Shown piece after piece: positions 55,771 through 64,000 of a stretch of DNA of 64,000 nt. Below the pieces are notes generated by a model. The model made no database searches. It saw nothing but the letters and a program-made list of their open reading frames with translations, and had not been told where the DNA came from. Source of the DNA: SCUS01 sp966211675 (GTDB taxonomy: Bacteria; Myxococcota_A; Polyangia; Polyangiales; Ga0077539); contig CBIHPK010000001.1 of assembly GCA_966211675.1 (NCBI GenBank), forward strand, positions 124,001 to 188,000, written 5' to 3'. The stretch's first letter is position 1. Every line of letters starts with the position of its first letter. The position numbers and the translations under genes are program-made.

Positions 55771-56958
55771 TCAGAAGGTCGACTCCCTGCTGTGCTCCGG
55801 AGGATGGGTCAGCCGCGCCTCCGGGGGATGCGCCCGTCCCCGACCCTCGCGCTCGCGCTGCGCGTCGATCACCGCGCGGAGCCGATCGCTCGAGCGGGCG
55901 AGGTCCTCCCGCTCCTTGATGGGCACGAAGCGGGAGCCCGCTCCGTCGCGCTCGACGTGCAGGTAGCGCGTGTCGTTCCACCAGGTGAGCTCGCCCAGGA
56001 GGCGCTCGAACTGGATCGCCTCGCGCCCGTCGACCTTCTTGGTGACGGGGCACCAGGTCCACGGGAAGGCGCCCTCGAGCGCCTCGAGGTCGACCCAGAG
56101 CGTGTTGGTGTTGAAGAGCGGAAAGGCCTCGTCGGGAAAGCCCCCGGGCAGCCGGAAGGTCTCGGCCAGCACCAGCTTCCCGCCGCGCAGCACGGGCAGG
56201 CCGCCGCGGTCGCCGGGCGCCTTGGCCACGAGCTCGACGGAGATCCTCGCCCCGCTCCGCCGGTGCATCGCGTAGAGCGCCGGGTCGATGGTCGCGCCGA
56301 CGTTGTCGACGTTGGACACCAGCGCCGTGCGGACGCCCGCCTGGCGGAGCTTCGCCAGCACCCCGGCGAGCTGGAGCGCCTCCGGGAGGTCGCCGTGCCC
56401 GGTGGAGTGCGGAGACGGAATACCGTCCCTGGTAAGAAACAGCTCGCCCATCGGGGTGACCCGCAGGCTCACGAACTGCGGGGCGAGCATCACCGGAGAG
56501 CGGTCGCCGAGCGCCCGGGCGATGGCGTCGTGCGTGGCGAAGCTGGTCATGAGGGCGATCGGGACGGCGCCGTTCCAGCGGCGGGCGTCGGCGAGCTTCA
56601 CGTCGAGGAAGCGGGGCTCCCCGGGGCACGGGAGCGTGGCCAGGGCCTTCACCGTCGAGCCGAAGCGGGTGGCCATGCCGCCGGCCAGGATGACCACCGC
56701 GAGCTCGCCCCGTCGCAGCGCCGCCGTGCCCTCGGCCTCCAGCTCGCGACGCTCCCTCGACCCCGGCGGCGCCGGACGCTCCGCGCATTGGACCGGCGGC
56801 GGCTCGACGGCCCCTACGATGCGGTCGAGCGAGTGGAGGTCGTCGCCGATCCCGCGGAGCCGCGCACGGAGGGCATCCAGGGGGATCCGGTCGGAGTGAA
56901 AGCGCTTGAGGGTTTGCACAAGGTCGAGCGGAAATGTGCTGGATGGCAGCGTTCCCAT
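55771..56958 (-). CDS. UDPGP-type UTP-sugar-1-phosphate uridylyltransferase family protein
   Basis: 395 residues from the ATG at 56958 (GGAGG 10 nt upstream); an ATG at 56988 adds ten residues. VVILAGGMATRFGSTVKAL (about 86-104) is the nucleotide-binding loop with the conserved Arg and Lys, as in eukaryote-type UTP-glucose-1-phosphate and N-acetylglucosamine uridylyltransferases. LVSNVDNVGATIDP and FNTNTLWVDLEAL (about 280) are the other family blocks. It likely makes a UDP-sugar for surface glycan. Which sugar is unclear. It converges on pssA with 25 bp between stops. Confidence 0.85.
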   Translation of the reverse strand: MGTLPSSTFPLDLVQTLKRFHSDRIPLDALRARLRGIGDDLHSLDRIVGAVEPPPVQCAERPAPPGSRERRELEAEGTAALRRGELAVVILAGGMATRFGSTVKALATLPCPGEPRFLDVKLADARRWNGAVPIALMTSFATHDAIARALGDRSPVMLAPQFVSLRVTPMGELFLTRDGIPSPHSTGHGDLPEALQLAGVLAKLRQAGVRTALVSNVDNVGATIDPALYAMHRRSGARISVELVAKAPGDRGGLPVLRGGKLVLAETFRLPGGFPDEAFPLFNTNTLWVDLEALEGAFPWTWCPVTKKVDGREAIQFERLLGELTWWNDTRYLHVERDGAGSRFVPIKEREDLARSSDRLRAVIDAQREREGRGRAHPPEARLTHPPEHSRESTF

Positions 56959-57195
56959 CAGGGGGGTCCTCCACAGGGTGTCAGGCATCACGAAGAGGCC
57001 TTCGAAAGGGTGCGCTTTGCACAGGGTGGGCCGATGCGCACACCTCGGAAGACCAGGGCGTCCGACGCCGAAGGGAGCAGGCGGATCCGCCACGGGCGCC
57101 CGGTCCGCAGCCGCAAGGTCGCCACAGGGCGGAGATTGAATAAACCTTGCGAACACGCTGGCCGGGGCCGAGGGGAGGCCCGATAACTGCCGTCG
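56959..57195. promoter_or_regulatory. Divergent region between the UDPGP-type and hybrid-kinase genes
   Basis: 237 bp carry both promoters. Around 57135 the run attgaataaacc is AT-rich and might be part of the rightward promoter, but spacing to a -35 is not convincing. No RNA gene or small ORF of coding character was seen. Confidence 0.35.
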
Positions 57196-58602
57196 ATGAC
57201 CGCTCCGCGACCCGATTTTGCGCAGCTCCTCGAGGGCTCGCCCGAGCCGTACATCGTGCTCGATCGCTCGCTGCGCATCGTGACGGCCAACGAGTCGTAT
57301 CTGCAGGCGACCGGCCTCCGCCTGGACGAGCTCGTCGGGCGCTACCTCCAGGAGGTCTTTCCCGACGACGCGGACGACGCGAGCGCCAGCACGCTCCGCG
57401 AGTCGATGGTGCGGGAGCACTCGGCGCGCGCCGAGGCCGAGCGGGCCAACCGGCTGAAGGACGAGTTCCTGGCGACGGTGAGCCACGAGCTGCGGACGCC
57501 GCTCACGTCGATGCTCGGGTGGGTCCAGATGCTGCGCGGGGGGCAGCTGTCCGAGGAGCAGGAGCGGCGCGCGCTGGAGACCATCGAGCGCAACGCGCGG
57601 GCGCAGGCGCAGCTCATCGACGACCTGCTGGACGTGAGCCGCATCCTCGTGGGCAAGCTCCAGCTCGACGTGCAGGACGCCGACGTCGGTGCCCTGGCGC
57701 GGGCCGCGGTCGAGTCGGTGCGCGTCGCCGCGGACGCGCGCGGCGTACGACTGCAGCCGACGCTCGACTCGTCGGCCTGGGTGCGCGGCGACCCCGCGCG
57801 GCTCCAGCAGATCATCTGGAACCTCCTCTCCAACGCCGTGAAGTTCACCTCGCGAGGGGGGAGGGTCGGGGTGGTGGTGTCGAGGCCCGGGTCGTCCGTC
57901 GAGGTCACCGTGAGCGACTCCGGGCGGGGCATCGCGCCGGAGTTCCTGCCGCACGTGTTCGAGCGCTTCCGCCAGGAGGAGGGCAGCACCACGCGGCGGC
58001 ACGGAGGGCTCGGCCTCGGGCTCGCGATCGTGAAGAGCCTGACCGAGCTCCACGGCGGCACGGTCACCGTGGAGAGCGAGGGCGAGGGCAAGGGGAGCGC
58101 GTTCACCGTGCGCCTGCCGCTCGCCGCCGCGCGGCACACCGAGCCCTATCTCGCCAGGGGGGCCTCGACGTCGGCCGAGACCCTCGACCTCGCGGCCACG
58201 GGCGCGCTGCGCGGCGCGCGACTGCTGGTGGTCGACGACGAGCCCGGCGCGCGAGAGCTGATGCGCGCGCTGCTCGAGCGCTGCGGAGCCCTGGTGGAGG
58301 TCGCCGCCTCCGCGGCCGAGGGGCTGGCGCTGCTGCGGCAGGTGCGGCCCGACCTGCTGCTCTCGGACGTCGGGATGCCCGACGAGGACGGCTACGAGTT
58401 CATCCGCAAGGTGCGCGCGCTCTCCGCGGAGGAGGGAGGCCGCACGCCGGCGGTGGCGGTCACGGCCCACGCCCGCTCGGAGGACCGCACGCGCGCGCTG
58501 CTCAGCGGGTTTCGGGCGCACGTCTCGAAGCCCATCGAGCCGGCCGAGCTGGTGGCGGTGATCGCGTCGCTGCTGCCGCCGCGCGAGGAGGCGGGCGGAT
58601 GA
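57196..58602 (+). CDS. Hybrid sensor histidine kinase (PAS - HisKA - HATPase - receiver)
   Basis: 468 residues, cytoplasmic. A PAS-like domain (about 8-65) with VLDRSLRIVTANESYLQATG precedes HisKA with SHELRTP (phospho-accepting His97). The HATPase domain has NLLSNAVKF (N box), DSGRGI (G1) and GGLGLGLAI (G2). A receiver domain closes the protein (about 330-462), with DDE at its start, LLLSDVGMPD carrying the phospho-acceptor Asp (about 392), and a Lys in SKPIE. It should autophosphorylate and pass the phosphate within the same protein. No cognate response regulator is adjacent; a small ORF overlaps its stop. Confidence 0.94.
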   Translation: MTAPRPDFAQLLEGSPEPYIVLDRSLRIVTANESYLQATGLRLDELVGRYLQEVFPDDADDASASTLRESMVREHSARAEAERANRLKDEFLATVSHELRTPLTSMLGWVQMLRGGQLSEEQERRALETIERNARAQAQLIDDLLDVSRILVGKLQLDVQDADVGALARAAVESVRVAADARGVRLQPTLDSSAWVRGDPARLQQIIWNLLSNAVKFTSRGGRVGVVVSRPGSSVEVTVSDSGRGIAPEFLPHVFERFRQEEGSTTRRHGGLGLGLAIVKSLTELHGGTVTVESEGEGKGSAFTVRLPLAAARHTEPYLARGASTSAETLDLAATGALRGARLLVVDDEPGARELMRALLERCGALVEVAASAAEGLALLRQVRPDLLLSDVGMPDEDGYEFIRKVRALSAEEGGRTPAVAVTAHARSEDRTRALLSGFRAHVSKPIEPAELVAVIASLLPPREEAGG

Positions 58603-58850
58603 CGCGCTCCTGGTCGCGGGACACCGCCGCGGGCGACTCCGTCACGCTCACCGTCGACCGGCTGGGCGTCGCGGTCTCGGTGCTCGCGATCGACGGCCAC
58701 CGCGAGGGCTTCACGGGCTCGCTGGAGTCCTTCGAGGAGGAGTGGGCCTCGTGGCTGGGCGCCGCCTTCGCCGACGTGATGGAGGAGATCCGCGAGGCCG
58801 TCGAGGTCGCGCGCGGCGCGGCCGACGACGAGGACGACCTGATCCCGTAG
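58599..58850 (+). CDS. Small acidic protein coupled to the hybrid kinase
   Basis: 83 residues, ATG overlapping the kinase stop (ATGA). The first 40 residues look beta-rich, the rest helical and acidic, ending in a DDEDD run. There is no signal peptide and no recognised family. The overlap suggests it is made with the hybrid kinase and might be a regulator or partner of it. Confidence 0.6.
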   Translation: MTRSWSRDTAAGDSVTLTVDRLGVAVSVLAIDGHREGFTGSLESFEEEWASWLGAAFADVMEEIREAVEVARGAADDEDDLIP

Positions 58851-58893
58851 GCGGCGAGGGACAGCGCCACCGGCCAGCGGGCCCGCGCGATCG

Positions 58894-60579
58894 CTACCCC
58901 AGCAGGTAGGCCACGCCGCTGCGGGAGACCCGGTAGAAGGGCTCTCCCCGCGCCCGAAGCGCCGCCTCGGCCGCCGCGGAGCCCTGCGCCGTGAGGTGCG
59001 CGGTGTTGGCGCGCACGGTCTCCAGGCGACGCCGCGCGTTGTTTCGCTGCGCCGACGCGAGCAGGGCGTTCTCCTCCGCGCCCGGGGCGAAGGGCTGCGT
59101 GAAGAACGCCAGCACCTTGTCGACCGCGCGCCGCGGCAGCGCCGTGGGGATCTCGTCCGCCACCGGCAGGAACACCCACGTCACCGCCCCTCCCGCGGGC
59201 GGCGGCAGCGGCGGCAGCGGCAGGAACCTCGCCGTCACCACCACCATGGACTGCCCCCGCTCCAGCGCGCCGCCCACCTCGTGGAAGTCCGTCTCGGACT
59301 GCCACTGCACCCGCGACCCGAGCTCCAGCAGCCGCGGCTGCGCGCCGCGGGTGAGCTCCAGCGTCTCCGTCGGCCTCGCGCCCTCGCCGGTCGCTACGGA
59401 GAGCTGCACCGACTCGCCGCGCTCGGCGAGGGCGCGGGCGAGGGACGCCCACAGCTCCACGAGGCGGTCGAGCACGTCGCCCAGCACCAGGTCGACCTCC
59501 TCGCCCTGCGCGTGGGCGCTCGGCAGGTAGTTGTCGAGCACGAGGCGCACCCGCCGCCGCACCACCGGGACCGTCTCGGGCTGCCGCACCTGCAGGTGCC
59601 CGAGCTTCACGCTGAGCTTCCAGTGGATGCGCCGCGTGTCGTCGCCCGGCAGGTACTCCCGCACGCGGAACCAATCCTCCGTGGGCGCTCGGCGCAGCAC
59701 CGAGAGGGCGCCCTCCTGCGGCGCGATGGTGCGCGGCGCGGCCGGGAGCGCCACCGGGGAGAGCCGCGGGAGCACCCGCAGCCGGGCCTCGGCGGCCTGC
59801 GCGATGGCGACGCGGGTGAGGCCGAAGAGGTCGGTGAAGGCGACGCTCGCGGGGGGGATGCGGTAGTCCCCGCGCGGCGTCCGGTGGAGCGAGCGCGCGA
59901 GGGTCACCCGGCGCATGGAGACCGCCGCCCCGACGACGTGCCGGCTCTCCGTCGCGAGGCGAGCGGGCAGGCGCTGGTAGACCTGCACCACGAAGCCCCA
60001 CGGCACCGGGACCCGCTCGAAGTGGAAGCGCTCCTCGACGCTCTCGCCGGACTCCACCACCACCGGGACGAACTCGCGCCCGATGATGCCGCCGCGGGCC
60101 GCCAGGCGCTCCTCGAAGCGCTGCGCGACGACGGTGCTCAGCAGCACTCCCGTGGTGACCACCGCGTAGAGGGTGCTGAGCCCGAGGACGGCGATGATCC
60201 CGAGCTCGGCGAACTTCAGCGTGAGCGAGAGCACCACCGCGACGAGCGCGCCGAAGAAGAGCCCGAGGCCCTTGTCGGTCATCACGCGGGTGTGGCGCAG
60301 CACGCTCTCCAGCACCGCGCGGGCGGAGGGCGCGGCGTCCGTGAGCGAGAGCTCGCGGCGCACCTTCAGGAACACGCACACGCCCTGCACCACCTGCAGC
60401 GGGAGCAAGACCACCGAGGCGCGCTCGATGAGCCGCGGGAGGGTCTCGCTCACCTGCGAGACCTCCGCGAAGAAGCCCGCGAGGCCGCCGACGATGAAGG
60501 GCAGCGCGGCGAGCAGGGTCGTGTGGAAGAGCACCCGCGCCACGAGCAGCGCCCCGCTCCCGGCGCGCGGCGCGGTCAT
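58894..60579 (-). CDS. DUF58-domain membrane protein
   Basis: 561 residues, ATG overlapping the moxR stop (ATGA). Hydrophobic segments lie at about 10-35, 48-68 and 105-155. The cytoplasmic DUF58 core has the conserved REYLPGDDTRRIHWK (about 310-325), followed by a von Willebrand A-like fold (about 340-500). MoxR/DUF58 pairs act with other proteins as chaperone-like complexes that assemble or activate enzymes and envelope structures. The DUF58 motif is standard; the N-terminal membrane part is longer than usual. Confidence 0.9.
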   Translation of the reverse strand: MTAPRAGSGALLVARVLFHTTLLAALPFIVGGLAGFFAEVSQVSETLPRLIERASVVLLPLQVVQGVCVFLKVRRELSLTDAAPSARAVLESVLRHTRVMTDKGLGLFFGALVAVVLSLTLKFAELGIIAVLGLSTLYAVVTTGVLLSTVVAQRFEERLAARGGIIGREFVPVVVESGESVEERFHFERVPVPWGFVVQVYQRLPARLATESRHVVGAAVSMRRVTLARSLHRTPRGDYRIPPASVAFTDLFGLTRVAIAQAAEARLRVLPRLSPVALPAAPRTIAPQEGALSVLRRAPTEDWFRVREYLPGDDTRRIHWKLSVKLGHLQVRQPETVPVVRRRVRLVLDNYLPSAHAQGEEVDLVLGDVLDRLVELWASLARALAERGESVQLSVATGEGARPTETLELTRGAQPRLLELGSRVQWQSETDFHEVGGALERGQSMVVVTARFLPLPPLPPPAGGAVTWVFLPVADEIPTALPRRAVDKVLAFFTQPFAPGAEENALLASAQRNNARRRLETVRANTAHLTAQGSAAAEAALRARGEPFYRVSRSGVAYLLG

Positions 60580-61565
60580 CGAGGGACGGCCACCCGGTGC
60601 AGCGCCTCGATGACGAACTCGCGGCCCGCGCGCCCGTCCGCGAGCAGCACTCGGTGGCCCATCACGTCCGGCGCGACGGTCTGCACGTCCTCGGCGACGA
60701 CGTAGTCCCGGCCGCGCAGCATCGCCCTCGCCTGGCCCGCGCGGGCGAGCTGGATGGTGGAGCGCGGCGAGATCGACTGGAGGTTGCGCGGGTCGCCGCG
60801 GAGCGACTGCACCACGGCGACGGTGTAGCGCTTGAGCTCGTCGCTCATGAAGATCATCGGGACCGTGCGCTGCCAGCCGAGGAAGTCGTCGCGGGAGATG
60901 ACCGGCTGGAGCTGCGCGAGCGGCGCGTCGGGCTGGAGGTGGACGTTGAGCATGTGCACCTCCGCGGCCTCGGCGGGGTAGCCGAGCGAGAGCATCACCA
61001 TGAAGCGATCGAGCTGCGCCGCGGGGAGGGCGTAGGTGCCCTCGTGGTCGAGCGGGTTCATGGTGGCGATGACCTGGAAGGGCTCGTCGAGCTTGTGCGT
61101 CTCGCCCTCGACGGTGACCTGGCGCTCCTCCATCACCTCGAGCAGCGCGCTCTGCGTCTTCGGCGGCGCGCGGTTGATCTCGTCGGCGAGCAGCAGGTTG
61201 GTGAACACCGGCCCCCGCTGGAACTCGAACACCCGCCGCCGCATGTCGAACACGTTGGAGCCGGTGACGTCCATCGGCAGCAGGTCGGGCGTGAACTGGA
61301 TGCGCTTGAACACGCACGCCATGGAGGCCGCGACGCTGCGCGCGAGCATGGTCTTGCCCACGCCCGGCACGTCGCGCAGCAGCACGTGGCCCCGCGCGGT
61401 CATCGCGACGAGCAGGCGCGCGATCACGTCGTCCTTGCCGACGATCACCCGGCGCACGTTGTCCATCACCAGCTCGAACTGCTGCTGCACGCGCCCGATG
61501 GAGCGCGCCACGCCGTCGCGCTGCGCCTCCGCGCCCCCCCCGGTCGCCGTCGTGGTCTCGCTCAT
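60576..61565 (-). CDS. MoxR-type AAA+ ATPase
   Basis: 329 residues. Walker A is DVPGVGKT (65-72), Walker B LLLADEINRAPP (Asp128, Glu129), sensor 1 ATMNPLDHEG and the C-terminal lid helices all match MoxR. MoxR ATPases help insert cofactors or assemble protein complexes, often with a DUF58 and a vWA protein. It is translationally coupled to DUF58 by a 4-bp overlap and lies 26 bp after the TerB-like gene on the same strand, suggesting one operon. Confidence 0.95.
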   Translation of the reverse strand: MSETTTATGGGAEAQRDGVARSIGRVQQQFELVMDNVRRVIVGKDDVIARLLVAMTARGHVLLRDVPGVGKTMLARSVAASMACVFKRIQFTPDLLPMDVTGSNVFDMRRRVFEFQRGPVFTNLLLADEINRAPPKTQSALLEVMEERQVTVEGETHKLDEPFQVIATMNPLDHEGTYALPAAQLDRFMVMLSLGYPAEAAEVHMLNVHLQPDAPLAQLQPVISRDDFLGWQRTVPMIFMSDELKRYTVAVVQSLRGDPRNLQSISPRSTIQLARAGQARAMLRGRDYVVAEDVQTVAPDVMGHRVLLADGRAGREFVIEALHRVAVPR

Positions 61566-61591
61566 CGCCGTTGCGGCGGATGGTAGCGCGC

Positions 61592-62542
61592 TTACCCCGC
61601 CAGGAAGAACGACCGCAGCCGATCGAGGAGGCGCTGCTGTCGCGAGCGCCGCGCCGCGCGGTAGGTCTCCAGCCAGTGGTCGACCTCGTCCTGCGAGACG
61701 CCCCAGGCGTCGGCGTAGGCCCGCACCACGCGCACCTCGCTCGGGTCCGCCACGCCGTCGGCGTACGCGAGCTGCGCCATCAGCGACACGAGCCCCTCGC
61801 GCCGCTCGACCGGAACCCTCGCGGCGATCTCCACCGGGCGATGCACCCGGAGCTCCTCCGCCGACGGCGGCGCCAGCCCCTCCGCCTTCAGGAACGCCTC
61901 CACCAGCGGCATCTCCCGCGGGTCGCGCTGGCCGTCGGCCATCAGCACGCTCACGAGGGCGAGCAGCATCGCGCGCCGGTCGTCGGCGATGGTCGCCGCG
62001 GCCGTCGGCGCCGCGGTCCCTCGCGCCTCGGGCGTCGCCCGCGACACCGCCCCGGACAGGAACCCGGTCCCCCCGTCGAGGCTCGTGTCCACCGTCTGCC
62101 CCTGCGCGTATCGCCCGGCGAGAGCCGCGAGGTCGCCCTCTCCGAACGCGCGCAGCACGAAGCCCGCGAGGTCGTCGTCTCCCTCGTCGACCATGAGCGC
62201 GCGCAGCGACCGCTCCAGCGCCGCGGGGTCGCCGAGCTCCGCGCCGGGTCGCACCGGCTCCATCGTGGCGCGCGCTCCGCACGCCCGGCAGACATGAGCC
62301 GCGACCTCGCCCTCGTCGAGGAGCTTGGCGCAGCAGGGACACTCTCCGACGGGCCTCGGCGCGCGCAGCGGGGCGGACCCGGGCGTCACGCGCCCCACGT
62401 GTTCGGCGCCGCAGAGCCGGCAGCGCGCCTCCGCCGGCAGACCGAGCGCCGTCGCGGCCATCGCCGGATCATACAGCTCCAGCCACACGCCCCGGGTGCG
62501 GCACTCGGGACACTCCGAGGTGAGTTCGACCTGCGCGCGCAC
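61592..62542 (-). CDS. Zinc-ribbon and TerB-like domain protein
   Basis: 316 residues. The N-terminal part has four Cys pairs in two zinc-ribbon-like sites: Cys11/Cys14 with Cys41/Cys44, and Cys68/Cys71 with Cys85/Cys88. A flexible middle (about 90-180) leads to a helical TerB-like domain (about 185-300) with AMLLALVSVLMADGQRDPREMPLVEAFL and a second LMAQLAYADGVADPSEVRVVRAYA half, whose acidic AxADGxxxxxE motifs bind metal in TerB. The same strand and small gaps to moxR place it in that operon. Role unknown. Confidence 0.82.
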   Translation of the reverse strand: MRAQVELTSECPECRTRGVWLELYDPAMAATALGLPAEARCRLCGAEHVGRVTPGSAPLRAPRPVGECPCCAKLLDEGEVAAHVCRACGARATMEPVRPGAELGDPAALERSLRALMVDEGDDDLAGFVLRAFGEGDLAALAGRYAQGQTVDTSLDGGTGFLSGAVSRATPEARGTAAPTAAATIADDRRAMLLALVSVLMADGQRDPREMPLVEAFLKAEGLAPPSAEELRVHRPVEIAARVPVERREGLVSLMAQLAYADGVADPSEVRVVRAYADAWGVSQDEVDHWLETYRAARRSRQQRLLDRLRSFFLAG

Positions 62543-62564
62543 GAGCGATCCGCGTCCCCGACCT

Positions 62565-63971
62565 TTAGCGCGACTCAGGGGGTGCGGGGCGGGAGGACAC
62601 GCGACGCCGGCGGCCGTCCGAGTTGGGCCAGCGCAGCATGAGGTACTCCTCGCTCACGGCGAAGCGGAGCAGGTCGCGCAGCGGCTCCCACTCGACCAGC
62701 GCCCAGGAGAGCGAGCGCGGCACCTCCACCGGCGCGCTGGCGAGCAGCCACCGCGAGGCCTCGAAGAAGTCACCGGACACCAGCAGCCCGGCGCGCGCCC
62801 TGGCCTGGTCGATGACCGAACGCCACCGAGCGGGGGTGAGCGAGCCTCCGAGCTCCTCGACGTAGGCGCGGAGCTGGCGGTGCAGTCGCGTGGGCGTCGC
62901 GTCCATGAGCTGCGCCGCGGCGGCGGCGACCGCGGGCTCGACCCGATCGGTCATCGGCGCGCCGAAGGCGAAGGTCAGCGCTCGCACCATGCGGTCGGCC
63001 ACCTCGGGCGGGAGCGCCGTGATGGGGAGGTGCCCGGTGCGCGCGCCCTCCAGGTGGAAGCCGAGGGCGAAGTGCCCCGCGGGCGAGTCCGTCGCCTGCT
63101 CGAGGGACATCACCAGCGACACCGGCGAGGACGCCACCGAGAGGGTGGGCGCGGAGATGGGCCCGTCCCGCAGCAGGAGCCCGGTCGAGCGCGGCATCTG
63201 GAGCAGCCGCAGCGCCGCCTGGAAGGGCCGCAGCACCGAGGAGGTCGGAGAGAGCCGGACGCCCTCGTCGCGCGCGGCGGAGCGGGCGAGCTCGCGCCGC
63301 CAGGTCACGCCGACGCTCTCCCAGAGCAGGGTGCCGAGCTCCGCGAAGGGTCCGAGGCGCGAGGGGAGCAGCAGCCGCGCGACGCCGTCCGGCGGGTCGT
63401 CGAGCTCCACCGGGTGCAGCGGGTGCAGCTCCACGGACTCGCCGCGAAGCACCGAGCGCACCTGCGTGAGCCCGAGCGTCTCGCCCCGCTGGTCGCTGCG
63501 CCGCGCGAGCTCGATGAGGGCGTCGAGGGCGTCGAGGCGCGTCGGGTCGGCGTCGAAGCGCGCCCGCTGGAGGGTGACCGCCTCGTGGGCGCGCTCGGGG
63601 TCCTCGGCGAGGCGCGTGGCGAGGATCACCGCGGCCCCGTCGTCGTGGCGCGCGATGCGCTCGCGCAGGACCTCCTCGGGGACGGCGGTCACCACGGCGG
63701 GCGCGGCCGGGGCCTCGGGCTTCGGGCTCGCTCGCCGAGGGACCTCGGGCGAGATCGAGGTGATGACGAAGCTGTCGGCGTCGATCTCCTCCGGGACGAC
63801 GCGCTCGAGCCTCGGCTGGAGCGTCTGGGGCACGACCGGCGGAGGGGGCTCGGAGCCCGTCGGCCTGATGGGCGCGGCCGTGACGGGCTTGGGCTCGGCG
63901 ACGAAGGAGATCCACTCGTGGCCCTCCCGCGTGGGGCGCGACGGAGCGACCGGCGCCGGCGTCGCGGCCAT
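62565..63971 (-). CDS. Uncharacterised protein, possibly extending past the right edge
   Basis: 468 residues visible from an ATG at 63971; the frame stays open for nine further codons to the window edge, so the true start may lie outside. The N-terminal 95 residues are Pro/Ala-rich and disordered. From there the sequence is helical with TPR-like spacing (about 95-170), then a mixed alpha/beta body, and a basic SDGRRRRVSSRP end. I recognise no family. It precedes the TerB/MoxR/DUF58 genes by 22 bp and is probably part of the same operon. Confidence 0.7.
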   Translation of the reverse strand: MAATPAPVAPSRPTREGHEWISFVAEPKPVTAAPIRPTGSEPPPPVVPQTLQPRLERVVPEEIDADSFVITSISPEVPRRASPKPEAPAAPAVVTAVPEEVLRERIARHDDGAAVILATRLAEDPERAHEAVTLQRARFDADPTRLDALDALIELARRSDQRGETLGLTQVRSVLRGESVELHPLHPVELDDPPDGVARLLLPSRLGPFAELGTLLWESVGVTWRRELARSAARDEGVRLSPTSSVLRPFQAALRLLQMPRSTGLLLRDGPISAPTLSVASSPVSLVMSLEQATDSPAGHFALGFHLEGARTGHLPITALPPEVADRMVRALTFAFGAPMTDRVEPAVAAAAAQLMDATPTRLHRQLRAYVEELGGSLTPARWRSVIDQARARAGLLVSGDFFEASRWLLASAPVEVPRSLSWALVEWEPLRDLLRFAVSEEYLMLRWPNSDGRRRRVSSRPAPPESR

Positions 63972-64000
63972 CGCGCGCTCGGCGCTCTCGGCCGAGGGCT

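Overview
The window is very GC-rich, densely coded DNA from what looks like a myxobacterium or a close relative (Myxococcota, perhaps Sandaracinaceae-like). This rests on gene content, not a database search: four Hanks-type Ser/Thr kinase genes, PEGA-domain and TPR membrane proteins, PilZ domains of the myxobacterial type, at least eight lipoproteins with Asp/Gly/Thr-rich linkers, very long Cys-rich repeat proteins, and a surface protein ending in a MYXO-CTERM-like tail. I see no insertion sequence, prophage, CRISPR array or rRNA.

Layout. 1-12.4 kb is a signalling and envelope region. It holds a PEGA protein, an NHL-type lipoprotein, a degenerate GGDEF protein, a kinase-like/PilZ fusion that looks like a pseudokinase, a canonical membrane kinase, a CAP-domain lipoprotein, an HD-GYP phosphodiesterase, a PilZ protein, a TPR/PEGA plus DUF4397 pair and another kinase. 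12.5-19.9 kb is a tamB gene overlapping an Omp85 gene with about seven POTRA domains. 20-27.5 kb carries a basic-tailed protein of unknown function, guaB, a small lipoprotein, a GT-C-like/UbiA pair, moaA and xdhC. 27.7-30.2 kb holds the most unusual locus: a complete 72-nt tRNA-shaped element between two hairpins, 33 nt in front of a 767-residue protein I cannot assign.

30.2-31.6 kb has a repeat lipoprotein and a DUF937 protein. 31.7-39.1 kb is a PHP-type surface hydrolase followed by a co-directional exopolysaccharide set of the exosortase-A-associated type (FemAB, DUF3473 deacetylase, GT4, deacetylase-like protein, O-ligase), closed by a strong hairpin. 39.1-42.2 kb is a Cys-rich lipoprotein. 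42.4-48.1 kb is a rightward run: MlaC-like protein, DUF507, zinc ribbon, sugar epimerase, yicC, gmk and a kinase with a MopE-like tail. 48.1-50.8 kb is a MaoC-like gene coupled to an unknown protein. 51.2-54.9 kb is a 16-repeat Cys-rich protein. 55-57 kb has pssA and a UDPGP-type nucleotidyltransferase. 57.2-58.9 kb has a hybrid sensor kinase and a small coupled ORF. 58.9-64 kb is a leftward MoxR/DUF58/TerB-like operon entering from the right edge.

How the genes fit together. Outer-membrane and surface biogenesis dominates (TamB/Omp85, MlaC, PssA, O-ligase, lipoproteins). It is interleaved with Ser/Thr kinase and c-di-GMP signalling. Several adjacent pairs share 4-bp ATGA or GTGA overlaps (tamB/Omp85, TPR/DUF4397, UbiA/GT-C, GT4/deacetylase-like, hybrid kinase/small ORF, MoxR/DUF58, unknown/MaoC), which implies translational coupling.
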